DNA of 47,581 nucleotides from JAICWP01 sp035252015 (GTDB lineage Bacteria; Acidobacteriota; Terriglobia; Terriglobales; Acidobacteriaceae): assembly GCA_035252015.1 (NCBI GenBank), contig DATFDP010000275.1, positions 1 to 47,581 on the forward strand. The letters are read 5' to 3'. The notes under the pieces were generated by a model. It searched no databases. It was not told the DNA's origin and saw nothing but the letters and a program-made list of their open reading frames with translations. The position numbers and the translations under genes are program-made. Below, in pieces: positions 40,963-47,581 of this stretch; within the stretch, counting starts at the first letter, position 1; the number at the start of each line of letters is the position of its first letter.

Positions 40963-41988
40963 TCATTTCACTTCCCGCACGCCGCCGGAAAGCACGGTGC
41001 GGAGGCCGCGGGTTGTTTCTACCCGCAAGAAGCCACGCGCGTCCAAGCCGGCGGTCACACCCTCATAGCCGCCGTCTTCCTCCACGCGTACGCGGCGGCC
41101 CTGCGCATAGGACGAGCGCTCCTGGAAGCGGCGGAGCACCGACTCGCGCCCCCCCGGTCCGGGTTTCACCAAAGCGCGATATTCACGGTCGAGTGATTTT
41201 AACAAAGCTGCGGCCAATTCTACCCGCGACCAGGAGTTGCCAGTTTCCAATCGCAGCGAAGTCGCCAAGTCCCGCAGCTCAGTAGGAAAACTCGGCTGAT
41301 TCACATTGATCCCGATCCCTGCCACCATGTGGCGCACGCACGTGGCTTCGGCGGTTAATTCCGTCAAAATGCCCACGAATTTCTTACCGTTCAGCAGCAG
41401 GTCGTTCGGCCAGCGCAGGTCAACTTGAGGCGGGCCCGATTCTTCCTCGCCTGCGGGATGCCGCGCCAGCAACTGTTCCACCGCAGTACAGGCGGCCAAG
41501 CCCATTGCCAGCGTGATCACGAGCACGTCGGCGGGTGCTAGCACCGGGCGCAGCACCACGGAACAATAAATTCCTTGCGAACGGGCCGAATGCCAGCCGT
41601 GCGCGCCCCGTCCCCGTCCCGCCACCTGCTCCTCGGCCATAAATACGCTGCCCTCGGGTGCGCCCGTCGCGGCCGCTTCCATCGCCGTAACGTTGGTAGA
41701 GCCGATTCTGAAGTAATGGTGGATGTGGTCGCCGAAAATAGTGCCGCGCAGCATCGGGGCCAGAGTTTCCCCCAGCAGCAGGTCGGGCACTTTGCGCAAA
41801 CGGTACCCGCTGGCGGAGTGACCAGCAATGTCCACTCCCAGCCCGCGCAGCTGTTGCACCAGGCGCCACACCTCGGAGCGCGTGGTGCCGATCTCCTGAG
41901 CGATTTTGGTTCCGCTGACGACTACGGTGGCGTGATCCATCAGCAGCCGCACAATGCGGCTCAGCCGCGCGTCGGTAGGTGGGTGCAT
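40963..41988 (-). CDS. birA: biotin-[acetyl-CoA-carboxylase] ligase, HTH-containing
   Basis: BirA attaches biotin to carboxylase subunits and, in this long form, can repress biotin genes. The 341-residue protein has an N-terminal winged helix (residues ~8-65, TKIAQEIGTTRSEVWRLVQQLRGLGVDI), the biotinyl-AMP loop GRGRGAHGW (124-132), and RWPNDLLLNGKKFVGILTE (192-210) with the catalytic lysine. The C-terminal beta domain is complete. The presence of the HTH suggests regulatory activity, but no biotin operator or biotin gene is seen nearby. Confidence 0.94.
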   Translation of the reverse strand: MHPPTDARLSRIVRLLMDHATVVVSGTKIAQEIGTTRSEVWRLVQQLRGLGVDIAGHSASGYRLRKVPDLLLGETLAPMLRGTIFGDHIHHYFRIGSTNVTAMEAAATGAPEGSVFMAEEQVAGRGRGAHGWHSARSQGIYCSVVLRPVLAPADVLVITLAMGLAACTAVEQLLARHPAGEEESGPPQVDLRWPNDLLLNGKKFVGILTELTAEATCVRHMVAGIGINVNQPSFPTELRDLATSLRLETGNSWSRVELAAALLKSLDREYRALVKPGPGGRESVLRRFQERSSYAQGRRVRVEEDGGYEGVTAGLDARGFLRVETTRGLRTVLSGGVREVK

Positions 41989-42275
41989 GGGCGCAGCGTT
42001 CGAGCTACGATTTTTGCCGGTTGCAGGTATGCGGCAATTATCAAACAGGTGCGGCCGAAATTAAAACATATTGCTTGCCCGAGTTTCGTGCCGGTTTCGC
42101 CGTGGAAGAACGCGCATTATGAGTTTTTCTGAATCAGCGTTCATCCGTGTGAATTTCCGGAGGTGAAATTTGTTGAGCTGATTTCGCGGGCGAGAGCCTG
42201 CCCTGAGCTCGTCCAAGAGCGCCCGCATGAGGTGTCCTTGCTGACCACTGCCCAAAGACAACTGACCACCGGTCC
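41989..42275. other. 287-bp intergenic region between birA and nadC
   Basis: No gene is supported. It contains GCGGGCG (42186-42192) with a distant matching CGCCCGC (42220-42226), and four heptads TGACCAC, TGCCCAA, AGACAAC, TGACCAC (42242-42269, an exact 21-bp offset between the two TGACCAC). A short GTG frame from 42163 has no usable ribosome-binding site. The birA promoter may lie here, but no clear -35/-10 is visible. Confidence 0.6.
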
Positions 42276-43154
42276 TTACGCTGGAACCACCCTCAGGCTC
42301 ATGTCCACGGCGGGGGCGGAATGCGTGAGTTGGCCCACGGAAATGTAGTCCACGCCGGTTTCGGCATAGGCGCGCACGTTTTCCAGCGTGATGCCGCCGG
42401 AGCACTCCAGATTCATGCGCCGAGTGTGCCGGGCCACGCGCTCGACCGCCTTGCGCACCTCCTCAACCGACATGTTGTCCAGGAGGACCGCTTCGGCGCC
42501 ATGCTGCAGGGCTTCCTCCAGTTCAGCAAGGGAACGCACCTCTGTCTCTACCGGTTGTTCCCCCCGGCGGTTGTGCAGCGCATGTTCCAGCGCAGGCGCG
42601 ATGCCCCCGGCCAGGGCAATGTGATTGTGCTTGATGAGCACGCCGTCGGAGAGGTCCAGCCGGTGGTTCATGCCGCCGCCGCAGCGCACCGCGTATTTGT
42701 CCAGCGCCCGCAGTCCGGGAATGGTCTTGCGCGTATCCAGAATGCGCGCCTTGGTGCCTGCCACGGCGTCCACAAACTTGCGGGTGAGCGTGGCGATGCC
42801 GCTCAGCCGCTGCATCAGGTTCAGGATCACTCGTTCGCAGGAAAGAATGACGCGGGCATTGTGCCGAATGACGGCAATGGCCTGCCCGCGGTGCAGGCGC
42901 ACGCCGTCGAAAATTTCCGGATGGCTGGTGACTTCCGGATGCGAAGTGACGGTGCCATCCAGGTCGCCAAACACTTCCAGAATGCGGCCGGCGCAGCCCA
43001 GCCCGGCCAGCACGCAGTCCTGCTTGGAAACGATGGTGGCGGCAGCGCGCTGGTTGGGATCAATGCAGGCATACGTGGTGGCATCGCGCGTCGCCCGGTC
43101 TTCCAGCAGCGCGTTCTGAATGACGGCGGTTATGCGTCGGCTAGTCCAGTCCAA
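42276..43154 (-). CDS. nadC: nicotinate-nucleotide pyrophosphorylase (quinolinate PRTase)
   Basis: NadC converts quinolinate and PRPP to nicotinate mononucleotide in de novo NAD synthesis. The 292-residue protein has RVILNLMQRLSGIATLTRKFVDAVAGTKARILDTRKTIPGLRALDKYAVRCGGGMNHRLDLSDGVLIKHNH, containing the catalytic and substrate-binding residues, and the C-terminal barrel with VLLDNMSVEEV and ECSGGITLENVRAYAETGVDYISVGQLTHSAPAVDMSL. A small oddity is the direct tandem peptide VTSHPEVTSHPE near residue 70. NadA and NadB are outside the window. Confidence 0.96.
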   Translation of the reverse strand: MDWTSRRITAVIQNALLEDRATRDATTYACIDPNQRAAATIVSKQDCVLAGLGCAGRILEVFGDLDGTVTSHPEVTSHPEIFDGVRLHRGQAIAVIRHNARVILSCERVILNLMQRLSGIATLTRKFVDAVAGTKARILDTRKTIPGLRALDKYAVRCGGGMNHRLDLSDGVLIKHNHIALAGGIAPALEHALHNRRGEQPVETEVRSLAELEEALQHGAEAVLLDNMSVEEVRKAVERVARHTRRMNLECSGGITLENVRAYAETGVDYISVGQLTHSAPAVDMSLRVVPA

Positions 43155-43155
43155 A

Positions 43156-43176
43156 GGCAGTTGTCAGTGGCCAGTT
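43156..43176. repeat. GNCAGTN heptads, nadC-valS gap
   Basis: GGCAGTT, GTCAGTG, GCCAGTT in register, immediately beyond the nadC start codon. The CAGT word is shared with the birA-coaX tract. Confidence 0.75.
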
Positions 43177-43188
43177 GCCATAAAACCA

Positions 43189-43270
43189 TTTCACCGCGGA
43201 GACGCAGAGGTCGCGAAGAAATAATAAATGAATTGGAATTCTCGGTGAACTCGGCGTCTCGGCGGTGAAA
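43189..43270. repeat. 17-bp inverted repeat upstream of nadC
   Basis: TTTCACCGCGGAGACGC (43189-43205) pairs with GCGTCTCGGCGGTGAAA (43254-43270) at 16 of 17 positions. The loop is AT-rich (AAATAATAAATGAATTGG). It is a different family from the heptad tracts and sits just before the valS stop codon. Confidence 0.9.
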
Positions 43271-43274
43271 AGAA

Positions 43275-46103
43275 TTAGCTTAAATGATCTAAAGCACGCC
43301 GAATCTTCTCCTGCAGCGCTTCCAGTTCCGCCAGCCGCTTGCGCAGGCCTTCCACCACGTGCGCCGGCGCCTTTTGCAGGAAGGCATCATTCCCTAACTG
43401 GCGGCGCTTGCCCTCAATCTCGCGCTCGACGCCTTCCAGCTCCTTCTGCAGCCGCGCGCTCTCGGCGGCTTTGTCGATCTTCTGTTCATAGACCACGCGC
43501 ACCTCAAAACGCGAGGTGGCGCGCGCCCCCCCTGCCTTGGCCAGCGACGCCTCCACGAAATCCACCCTCTCAACCGTAGCCAGACGCTCGATCGCGCTCC
43601 GGTTGTGTTCGATCATGGTGCGTACACCATCAATCGCGTGCACCTGGATGGGCACACGCTGGCGCGTCTCCACCTTCAATTCGGCACGCAGGTTGCGCAC
43701 GCTGACAATCAGGTCCTGCAGGATCGCCATCTCAGTTTCAGCATCCAGGTTGCGTTGCGCGGGATCGGCCGACGGATACTCCACCAGCGCGATCGACTTG
43801 GCCGGCGGCTTGCCATCGTAAATGGCGTGCCAGATTTCCTCCGTAATAAAGGGCATGAAGGGATGCAGCAGGCGCAGCGCGCCTTCAAATACCCTCACGA
43901 TATTGCCAAACGCGACGCGGGCGACGGTGCGGTCGCCGTTTTCGCCCGCCAGGCGCGGCTTCATCAGCTCCACGTACCAATCGCAAAACTCGCCCCAGAA
44001 GAAGTCGTAAACGCGGTTGGCGGCCTCATCAAAGCGGTAAGTTTCCAGCGCGCTATTGGCTTTCTCGGCTACCAGGTTGAAGCGGGAGAGAATCCAGCGG
44101 TCTTCCAAAGTCAAGGGTTGGAATTCTGCAACTCCTGTGTGGAGCCGGGGCTCTGCCCCAGTCTGGGAGCGAAGCTCTGCCCCGACGAAGTCCTTAAGCG
44201 ACCACACCCCTGCCTGCTGCGCCCGGTCCGCATTCATAAAAATGAAGCGGGCGGCGTTCCATATTTTGTTGGCAAACGCTCGATAGCCTTCGGTGCGCTT
44301 GGGATTGAACGCAATATCCGTGCCGGGCGAAGCCATGGCTGCCAGCGTGAACCGTGTGGCGTCAGTGCCGTACTGCTCGATCACCTGAATAGGGTCGAGC
44401 ACGTTGCCCTTGGTCTTCGACATTTTCTGCCGCTCGGCATCGCGCACCAGAGCGTGAATGTACACTTCGCGGAACGGCACGCTGTCATCTTTGCGCTCAC
44501 TCCATCCGCTGGCCTGCTTGACGGTCGCGTCCTGCCGGTGCCCCTGCATAAAGTGGCAGCCGTACATGATCATGCGCGCCACCCAGAAGAACAGGATGTC
44601 GCCCCCAGTGATCATCAGCGACGTGGGATAGAACACCTCCTCATCGCGCGTCTTCTCCGGCCAGCCCAGTGTGGTGAAGGGCAGCAGGCCGGAGGAGAAC
44701 CAGGTATCAAGCACGTCGGTATCCTGCTCCAGCCGCCCACCGCCGCACTTCGGACACTTCGAGGGCGCCTCAGGCGCCACCACGATCTCCCGGCACTTGG
44801 GATTGGCGCAGTACCACGCCGGAATGCGATGCCCCCACCACAGCTGGCGCGAAATGCACCAGTCATAGATGTTCGTCATCCACTGCAGAAAAATGCGGCG
44901 GTAGTTTTCCGGCGTGAAGCGGACGCTGCCGTTCTCCACCACCTCAATGGCGCGTTGCGCCAGGCTGGGTGAGCCGTCGCGCCCCGTCTTGGTCATGGCC
45001 ATGAACCACTGCGTCGAAAGCCGCGGCTCCACAATCGTCCCGCAGCGCTCGCACTTGCCGATGGGCACCACGTAATCTTTTTCTCCCGCCAGCAGCCCCT
45101 GGGTACGCAAATCGCGCAGCACTGCCTCACGCGCCTCAAAGCGCTCCAGCCCGGCATAGGCGCCGGCGTTCTCGTTCATGTAGCCGCGCTCGTCCATCAC
45201 GTCAATTTGCGGCAGCTGGTGGCGCAGCCCCGCCTGGAAGTCGTTGGCATCGTGCGCCGGCGTCACTTTCACCGCGCCCGTGCCGAACTCAGGGTTGGCC
45301 AGCTCGTCCAGGATGATGGGAATCTCGCGGTCCATCAGGGGCAGCAGCACCTTCTTGCCGTGCAGGTGCTTATAGCGTTCGTCGGCCGCGTTGACCGCCA
45401 CCGCCGTATCGCCCAGCATGGTTTCCGGCCGCGTGGTGGCCACGGTGATGAATTCCTTCTTCGCGCCCACCACCGGGTAGCGGATCTCGTAGAGCTTGCC
45501 CGGCGTCTCTTCGTGCTTCACCTCCAGGTCGGAGATGGCGGTGCCGCAGCGCGGGCACCAGTTCACGATGTACTTGCCGCGGTAGATCAGGCCCTCTTCA
45601 TAGAGCCGGACAAACACCTCGCGCACCGCCCGCGAAAGGTTTTCGTCCATGGTGAAGTACTCGCGGCTCCAGTCCACCGAGGCGCCCAGGCGCTTCATCT
45701 GATCGAGGATGGCGCCGCCGTACTCCCGCCGCCATTCCCACACGCGCTCCACAAAGGCTTCGCGGCCCAGGTCGCGGCGATTTTTGCCTTCTTTGGCCAG
45801 CTGGCGCTCCACCATCATTTGCGTGGCGATGCCGGCGTGGTCGGTGCCCGGCAGCCATAGCGTGAGAAAGCCGCGCATGCGATGCCAGCGCACGATGATG
45901 TCCATCTGCGTCTGGTTGAGCATGTGCCCCATGTGCAGGCGGCCGGTAACGTTGGGCGGGGGGAGAAGCAGCGTGAACACCGGCTTCTGCGCCGAGCCCG
46001 GCGGCGGCGTGGAGACGTTGAACAGCTTTTCCCGCACCCAGTACTCGGCCCAGCGCGCCTCAATCGCGCTCGGATCGTACGCCTTGGGCAGTTCGTGAGG
46101 CAT
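43275..46103 (-). CDS. valS: valyl-tRNA synthetase
   Basis: This class I synthetase charges tRNA-Val. ATG at 46103 (MPHELPKAYDPSAIEARW) gives a normal N-terminus; the frame is open 10 codons further. It has the HIGH-type motif HMGH (residues 57-60, PPNVTGRLHMGHML), the editing domain (~200-350, FITVATTRPETMLGDTAVAVN), the KMSKT loop (QKMSKTKGNVLDP), the anticodon-binding domain (LTLEDRWILSRFN) and a C-terminal coiled coil (LQKELEGVEREIEGKRRQLGND). A repeat-derived segment of ~20 residues (~637-656, AELRSQTGAEPRLHTG) lies in the linker before the anticodon-binding domain. The protein is otherwise intact (942 residues). Confidence 0.96.
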   Translation of the reverse strand: MPHELPKAYDPSAIEARWAEYWVREKLFNVSTPPPGSAQKPVFTLLLPPPNVTGRLHMGHMLNQTQMDIIVRWHRMRGFLTLWLPGTDHAGIATQMMVERQLAKEGKNRRDLGREAFVERVWEWRREYGGAILDQMKRLGASVDWSREYFTMDENLSRAVREVFVRLYEEGLIYRGKYIVNWCPRCGTAISDLEVKHEETPGKLYEIRYPVVGAKKEFITVATTRPETMLGDTAVAVNAADERYKHLHGKKVLLPLMDREIPIILDELANPEFGTGAVKVTPAHDANDFQAGLRHQLPQIDVMDERGYMNENAGAYAGLERFEAREAVLRDLRTQGLLAGEKDYVVPIGKCERCGTIVEPRLSTQWFMAMTKTGRDGSPSLAQRAIEVVENGSVRFTPENYRRIFLQWMTNIYDWCISRQLWWGHRIPAWYCANPKCREIVVAPEAPSKCPKCGGGRLEQDTDVLDTWFSSGLLPFTTLGWPEKTRDEEVFYPTSLMITGGDILFFWVARMIMYGCHFMQGHRQDATVKQASGWSERKDDSVPFREVYIHALVRDAERQKMSKTKGNVLDPIQVIEQYGTDATRFTLAAMASPGTDIAFNPKRTEGYRAFANKIWNAARFIFMNADRAQQAGVWSLKDFVGAELRSQTGAEPRLHTGVAEFQPLTLEDRWILSRFNLVAEKANSALETYRFDEAANRVYDFFWGEFCDWYVELMKPRLAGENGDRTVARVAFGNIVRVFEGALRLLHPFMPFITEEIWHAIYDGKPPAKSIALVEYPSADPAQRNLDAETEMAILQDLIVSVRNLRAELKVETRQRVPIQVHAIDGVRTMIEHNRSAIERLATVERVDFVEASLAKAGGARATSRFEVRVVYEQKIDKAAESARLQKELEGVEREIEGKRRQLGNDAFLQKAPAHVVEGLRKRLAELEALQEKIRRALDHLS
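44141..44183. repeat. repeat inside the valS coding sequence
   Basis: GGGGC (44147-44151) and GCCCC (44155-44159) form a perfect small hairpin, and the 10-mer GCTCTGCCCC occurs at 44150-44159 and again at 44174-44183. GGAGC precedes both copies, so two ~19-bp units stand in tandem. The reading frame of valS is kept through it. Confidence 0.75.
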
Positions 46104-46133
46104 TGAAGGTTTAGGGCATAGCCGCACACCCAC

Positions 46134-46312
46134 ACAGCACCGCAGCAGCCCTGTCAGGGATAAGTTTTGAGTTTACAGGCGGGGGGAAAACGGGGTCAAA
46201 CGGCAGTCGCAAATACGGTTCCGGAGGATCTGCCAAAGCTTTCGGATACCTAAAAGTCTACGGATGCCGGAAGTGGCGGGACAAAAGAAAACTTCGGCTA
46301 TAAACACGCCCT
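46134..46312. other. intergenic region upstream of valS
   Basis: About 180 bp with no gene. It includes a poly-G stretch (GGCGGGGGGAAAACGGGG). No T-box or other leader structure that would regulate valS was recognised, and no promoter is clear. Confidence 0.5.
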
Positions 46313-47581
46313 TTACGCCAGTTCGCCTAAAAAGAAAACTCTGTTTTTCCCTTGTTGTTTCGCCTGCTTCTGGGCTTCATCAGCTAACCGGCTGAGATCG
46401 GCCTTACTGGTCGCGGCCGCCCTAACGGCGAGCCCGATGCTGGCCGTGGGAGCAACCGGTGCACCGCGTTTCTGTGCCCACGAACGGAATGTGTCTTCGA
46501 TTTGTCCCCGGAGCTTCTCCGCAAGCTCCCGCGCCCTGAACTCCGCGAGACCCGGCGCGAGCACGACGACCTCATCCCCTCCGCGTCTGTATACCTCGCC
46601 AACAGTTCCCAGGATTTCTTTCACAATGGCGCAGTATAGTCGCAGGGCGTCGTCTCCATCACCGTGCCCGAGCGCGTCATTAATGCTTTTGAAATTGTCT
46701 AGGTCCATTTTGAACACTGCCATCGATTGGCCTGGTTTCAGCATGCTCAGCATGCTCTCCAAGTCGTGTTCCCAATAGCGTTGGTCCAGCACCACGCCAA
46801 GCGGGTCTAGTATCCGCCAGTTTCGAAGAAGGGCATATCGAATATTGAGGCGTTCCCAAGATCTCATTCGCCAGAAAACATCATCGTGTTCGAATTCTCC
46901 CAAGTCGAACGCCACCCGAAGCATGCCAAACAGAGCACTAGCTTCGACAGGCCTGGACGCACCCAGACCTCGCGGACGATACATTCTAGTTGCCGCGGCA
47001 AGTATCCGCACGGCATCCATTCCATCGCAGTCCAGTAATTCAGCACGTAGGCTATCGAGGGGCTGAATTCCACCTGCGATTTCTATTGCCGTTTGTGACA
47101 GACCGTTACTCAACAACTTCGGTTGTAGACGACCCCAGTCAACCTCAAAATTGTTCCAATCTATGAAGGCGAATGGGTGTTCAAGATACGGTTTATCCTC
47201 GTTGTGACACATCCGCCGTAGATGGTGGAAGATTCGAGCAATCCACGATGCCCTGCGACAAATCGGCCCAATTTCTTTCTCGCATGCGGCAATCCAACTA
47301 TTTCCACAGGTATCCCTCATCACCTCTGCTGCTCCCTTCGACAAAAGCAGAAGTGAGGCGACATCGCCAACCGATGGCTGAAACACATTCGTTGCCTCCG
47401 GAGCTGGCAATGACCCGCGAGAGGTTGCGACTAATCCACGAACACCTTGCTGCTCCATTCTCTCAAGCAGCGGAACGGCAACCCTCGTCGCAGGGACAAC
47501 TCGAGCGTCCTGGTGGACGCACCTCTCGTAGAAACGTCCTTCTTCATTGTCATCGGAGAGCAGAATTGCGCCGTCCACGCC
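46313..47581 (-). CDS. GGDEF-domain protein, diguanylate cyclase-like (5' end outside window)
   Basis: The frame is open to the right edge of the window, so the N-terminus is not seen. The C-terminal ~165 residues form a GGDEF domain: MDLDNFKSINDALGHGDGDDALRL then YRRGGDEVVVLAP, with the catalytic loop GGDEV in place of GGDEF and a final TASIGLAV and RLADEAQKQAKQQGKNRVFF. The metal and substrate residues (D, N, D) are present, so c-di-GMP synthesis is likely. No RxxD inhibitory site is seen. The ~250 residues before it show no recognisable sensor and no membrane segment. The base composition looks lower in GC than neighbouring genes. Confidence 0.85.
   Translation of the reverse strand, partial: GVDGAILLSDDNEEGRFYERCVHQDARVVPATRVAVPLLERMEQQGVRGLVATSRGSLPAPEATNVFQPSVGDVASLLLLSKGAAEVMRDTCGNSWIAACEKEIGPICRRASWIARIFHHLRRMCHNEDKPYLEHPFAFIDWNNFEVDWGRLQPKLLSNGLSQTAIEIAGGIQPLDSLRAELLDCDGMDAVRILAAATRMYRPRGLGASRPVEASALFGMLRVAFDLGEFEHDDVFWRMRSWERLNIRYALLRNWRILDPLGVVLDQRYWEHDLESMLSMLKPGQSMAVFKMDLDNFKSINDALGHGDGDDALRLYCAIVKEILGTVGEVYRRGGDEVVVLAPGLAEFRARELAEKLRGQIEDTFRSWAQKRGAPVAPTASIGLAVRAAATSKADLSRLADEAQKQAKQQGKNRVFFLGELA

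Noticed and set aside
42163..42348. Small GTG-start frame in the birA-nadC gap
   Set aside because: The GTG is inside the apparent GGAGG sequence, and the frame mostly runs antisense to nadC.
43605..44972. 455-codon open frame on the + strand opposite valS
   Set aside because: It lies entirely antisense to an intact ValRS with all motifs. Long antisense frames are expected in GC-rich genes with biased third positions.
46313..47581. GGDEF protein as a CRISPR Cas10-like polymerase
   Set aside because: The motif spacing (MDLDNFKSINDALGH then GGDEV) is that of diguanylate cyclases, not GGDD Cas10, and no CRISPR repeats or cas genes are visible.

Overview
The window is about 47.6 kb of moderately GC-rich chromosome from a diderm bacterium. 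I place it in Acidobacteriota, class Terriglobia (Koribacter/Sulfotelmatobacter-like). The reasons are the gene content, the LptD and heptose-LPS genes, and the intergenic repeats, including copies of the GTCATCCTGAGCG type that I associate with these genomes. The placement is inference; no rRNA gene is present to confirm it.

Layout. (1) 1-11.7 kb, + strand: the downstream part of the S10/spc/alpha ribosomal superoperon, in the order rplN(partial)-rplX-rplE-rpsN-rpsH-rplF-rplR-rpsE-rpmD-rplO-secY-adk-map-infA-rpmJ-rpsM-rpsK-rpsD-rpoA-rplQ, closed by a strong intrinsic terminator at 11697-11727. (2) 11.8-24.6 kb: a mixed block with a small membrane-anchored unknown, larE, a secreted WD40 protein, a secreted TPR protein, lptD, an RDD membrane protein, an APC permease with a USP-like tail, and a LolA-like periplasmic protein. 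(3) 24.8-28 kb, - strand: a GT4 glycosyltransferase, glyA and rpiB. (4) 28.1-33.1 kb, + strand: two small membrane proteins, then a tightly packed ADP-heptose/LPS cassette (HldE kinase, HldE adenylyltransferase, GT9 heptosyltransferase, ICMT-like methyltransferase, DUF3108). (5) 33.2-46.1 kb, mostly - strand: valS, nadC, birA, coaX, an unknown gene translationally coupled to coaX, an RlmD/TrmA-family rRNA/tRNA methyltransferase and comEC, with two small unknowns and a DUF2007 gene at the left end. (6) 46.3 kb to the end: a diguanylate-cyclase-like gene that runs off the window.

The genes are largely housekeeping: translation, protein export, outer-membrane LPS assembly (LptD, HldE pair, heptosyltransferase) and cofactors (NAD, CoA, biotin). 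The unusual content is between and inside the genes. Many gaps over about 60 bp, including those inside the normally compact spc operon, hold repeat DNA. I see three layers. (a) A dispersed two-hairpin element whose first stem begins with the TGA stop codon of rplX, rplF and infA and shows a compensatory base-pair change. (b) Degenerate tandem heptanucleotide tracts (period 7, different word at each site), often folded into long inverted repeats. (c) Short perfect palindromes, two of which lie in frame inside coding genes (valS and the gene downstream of coaX). I regard the period-7 tracts and the stop-codon element as the best candidates for something under-described.

No tRNA, rRNA, CRISPR array, insertion sequence or riboswitch could be recognised.
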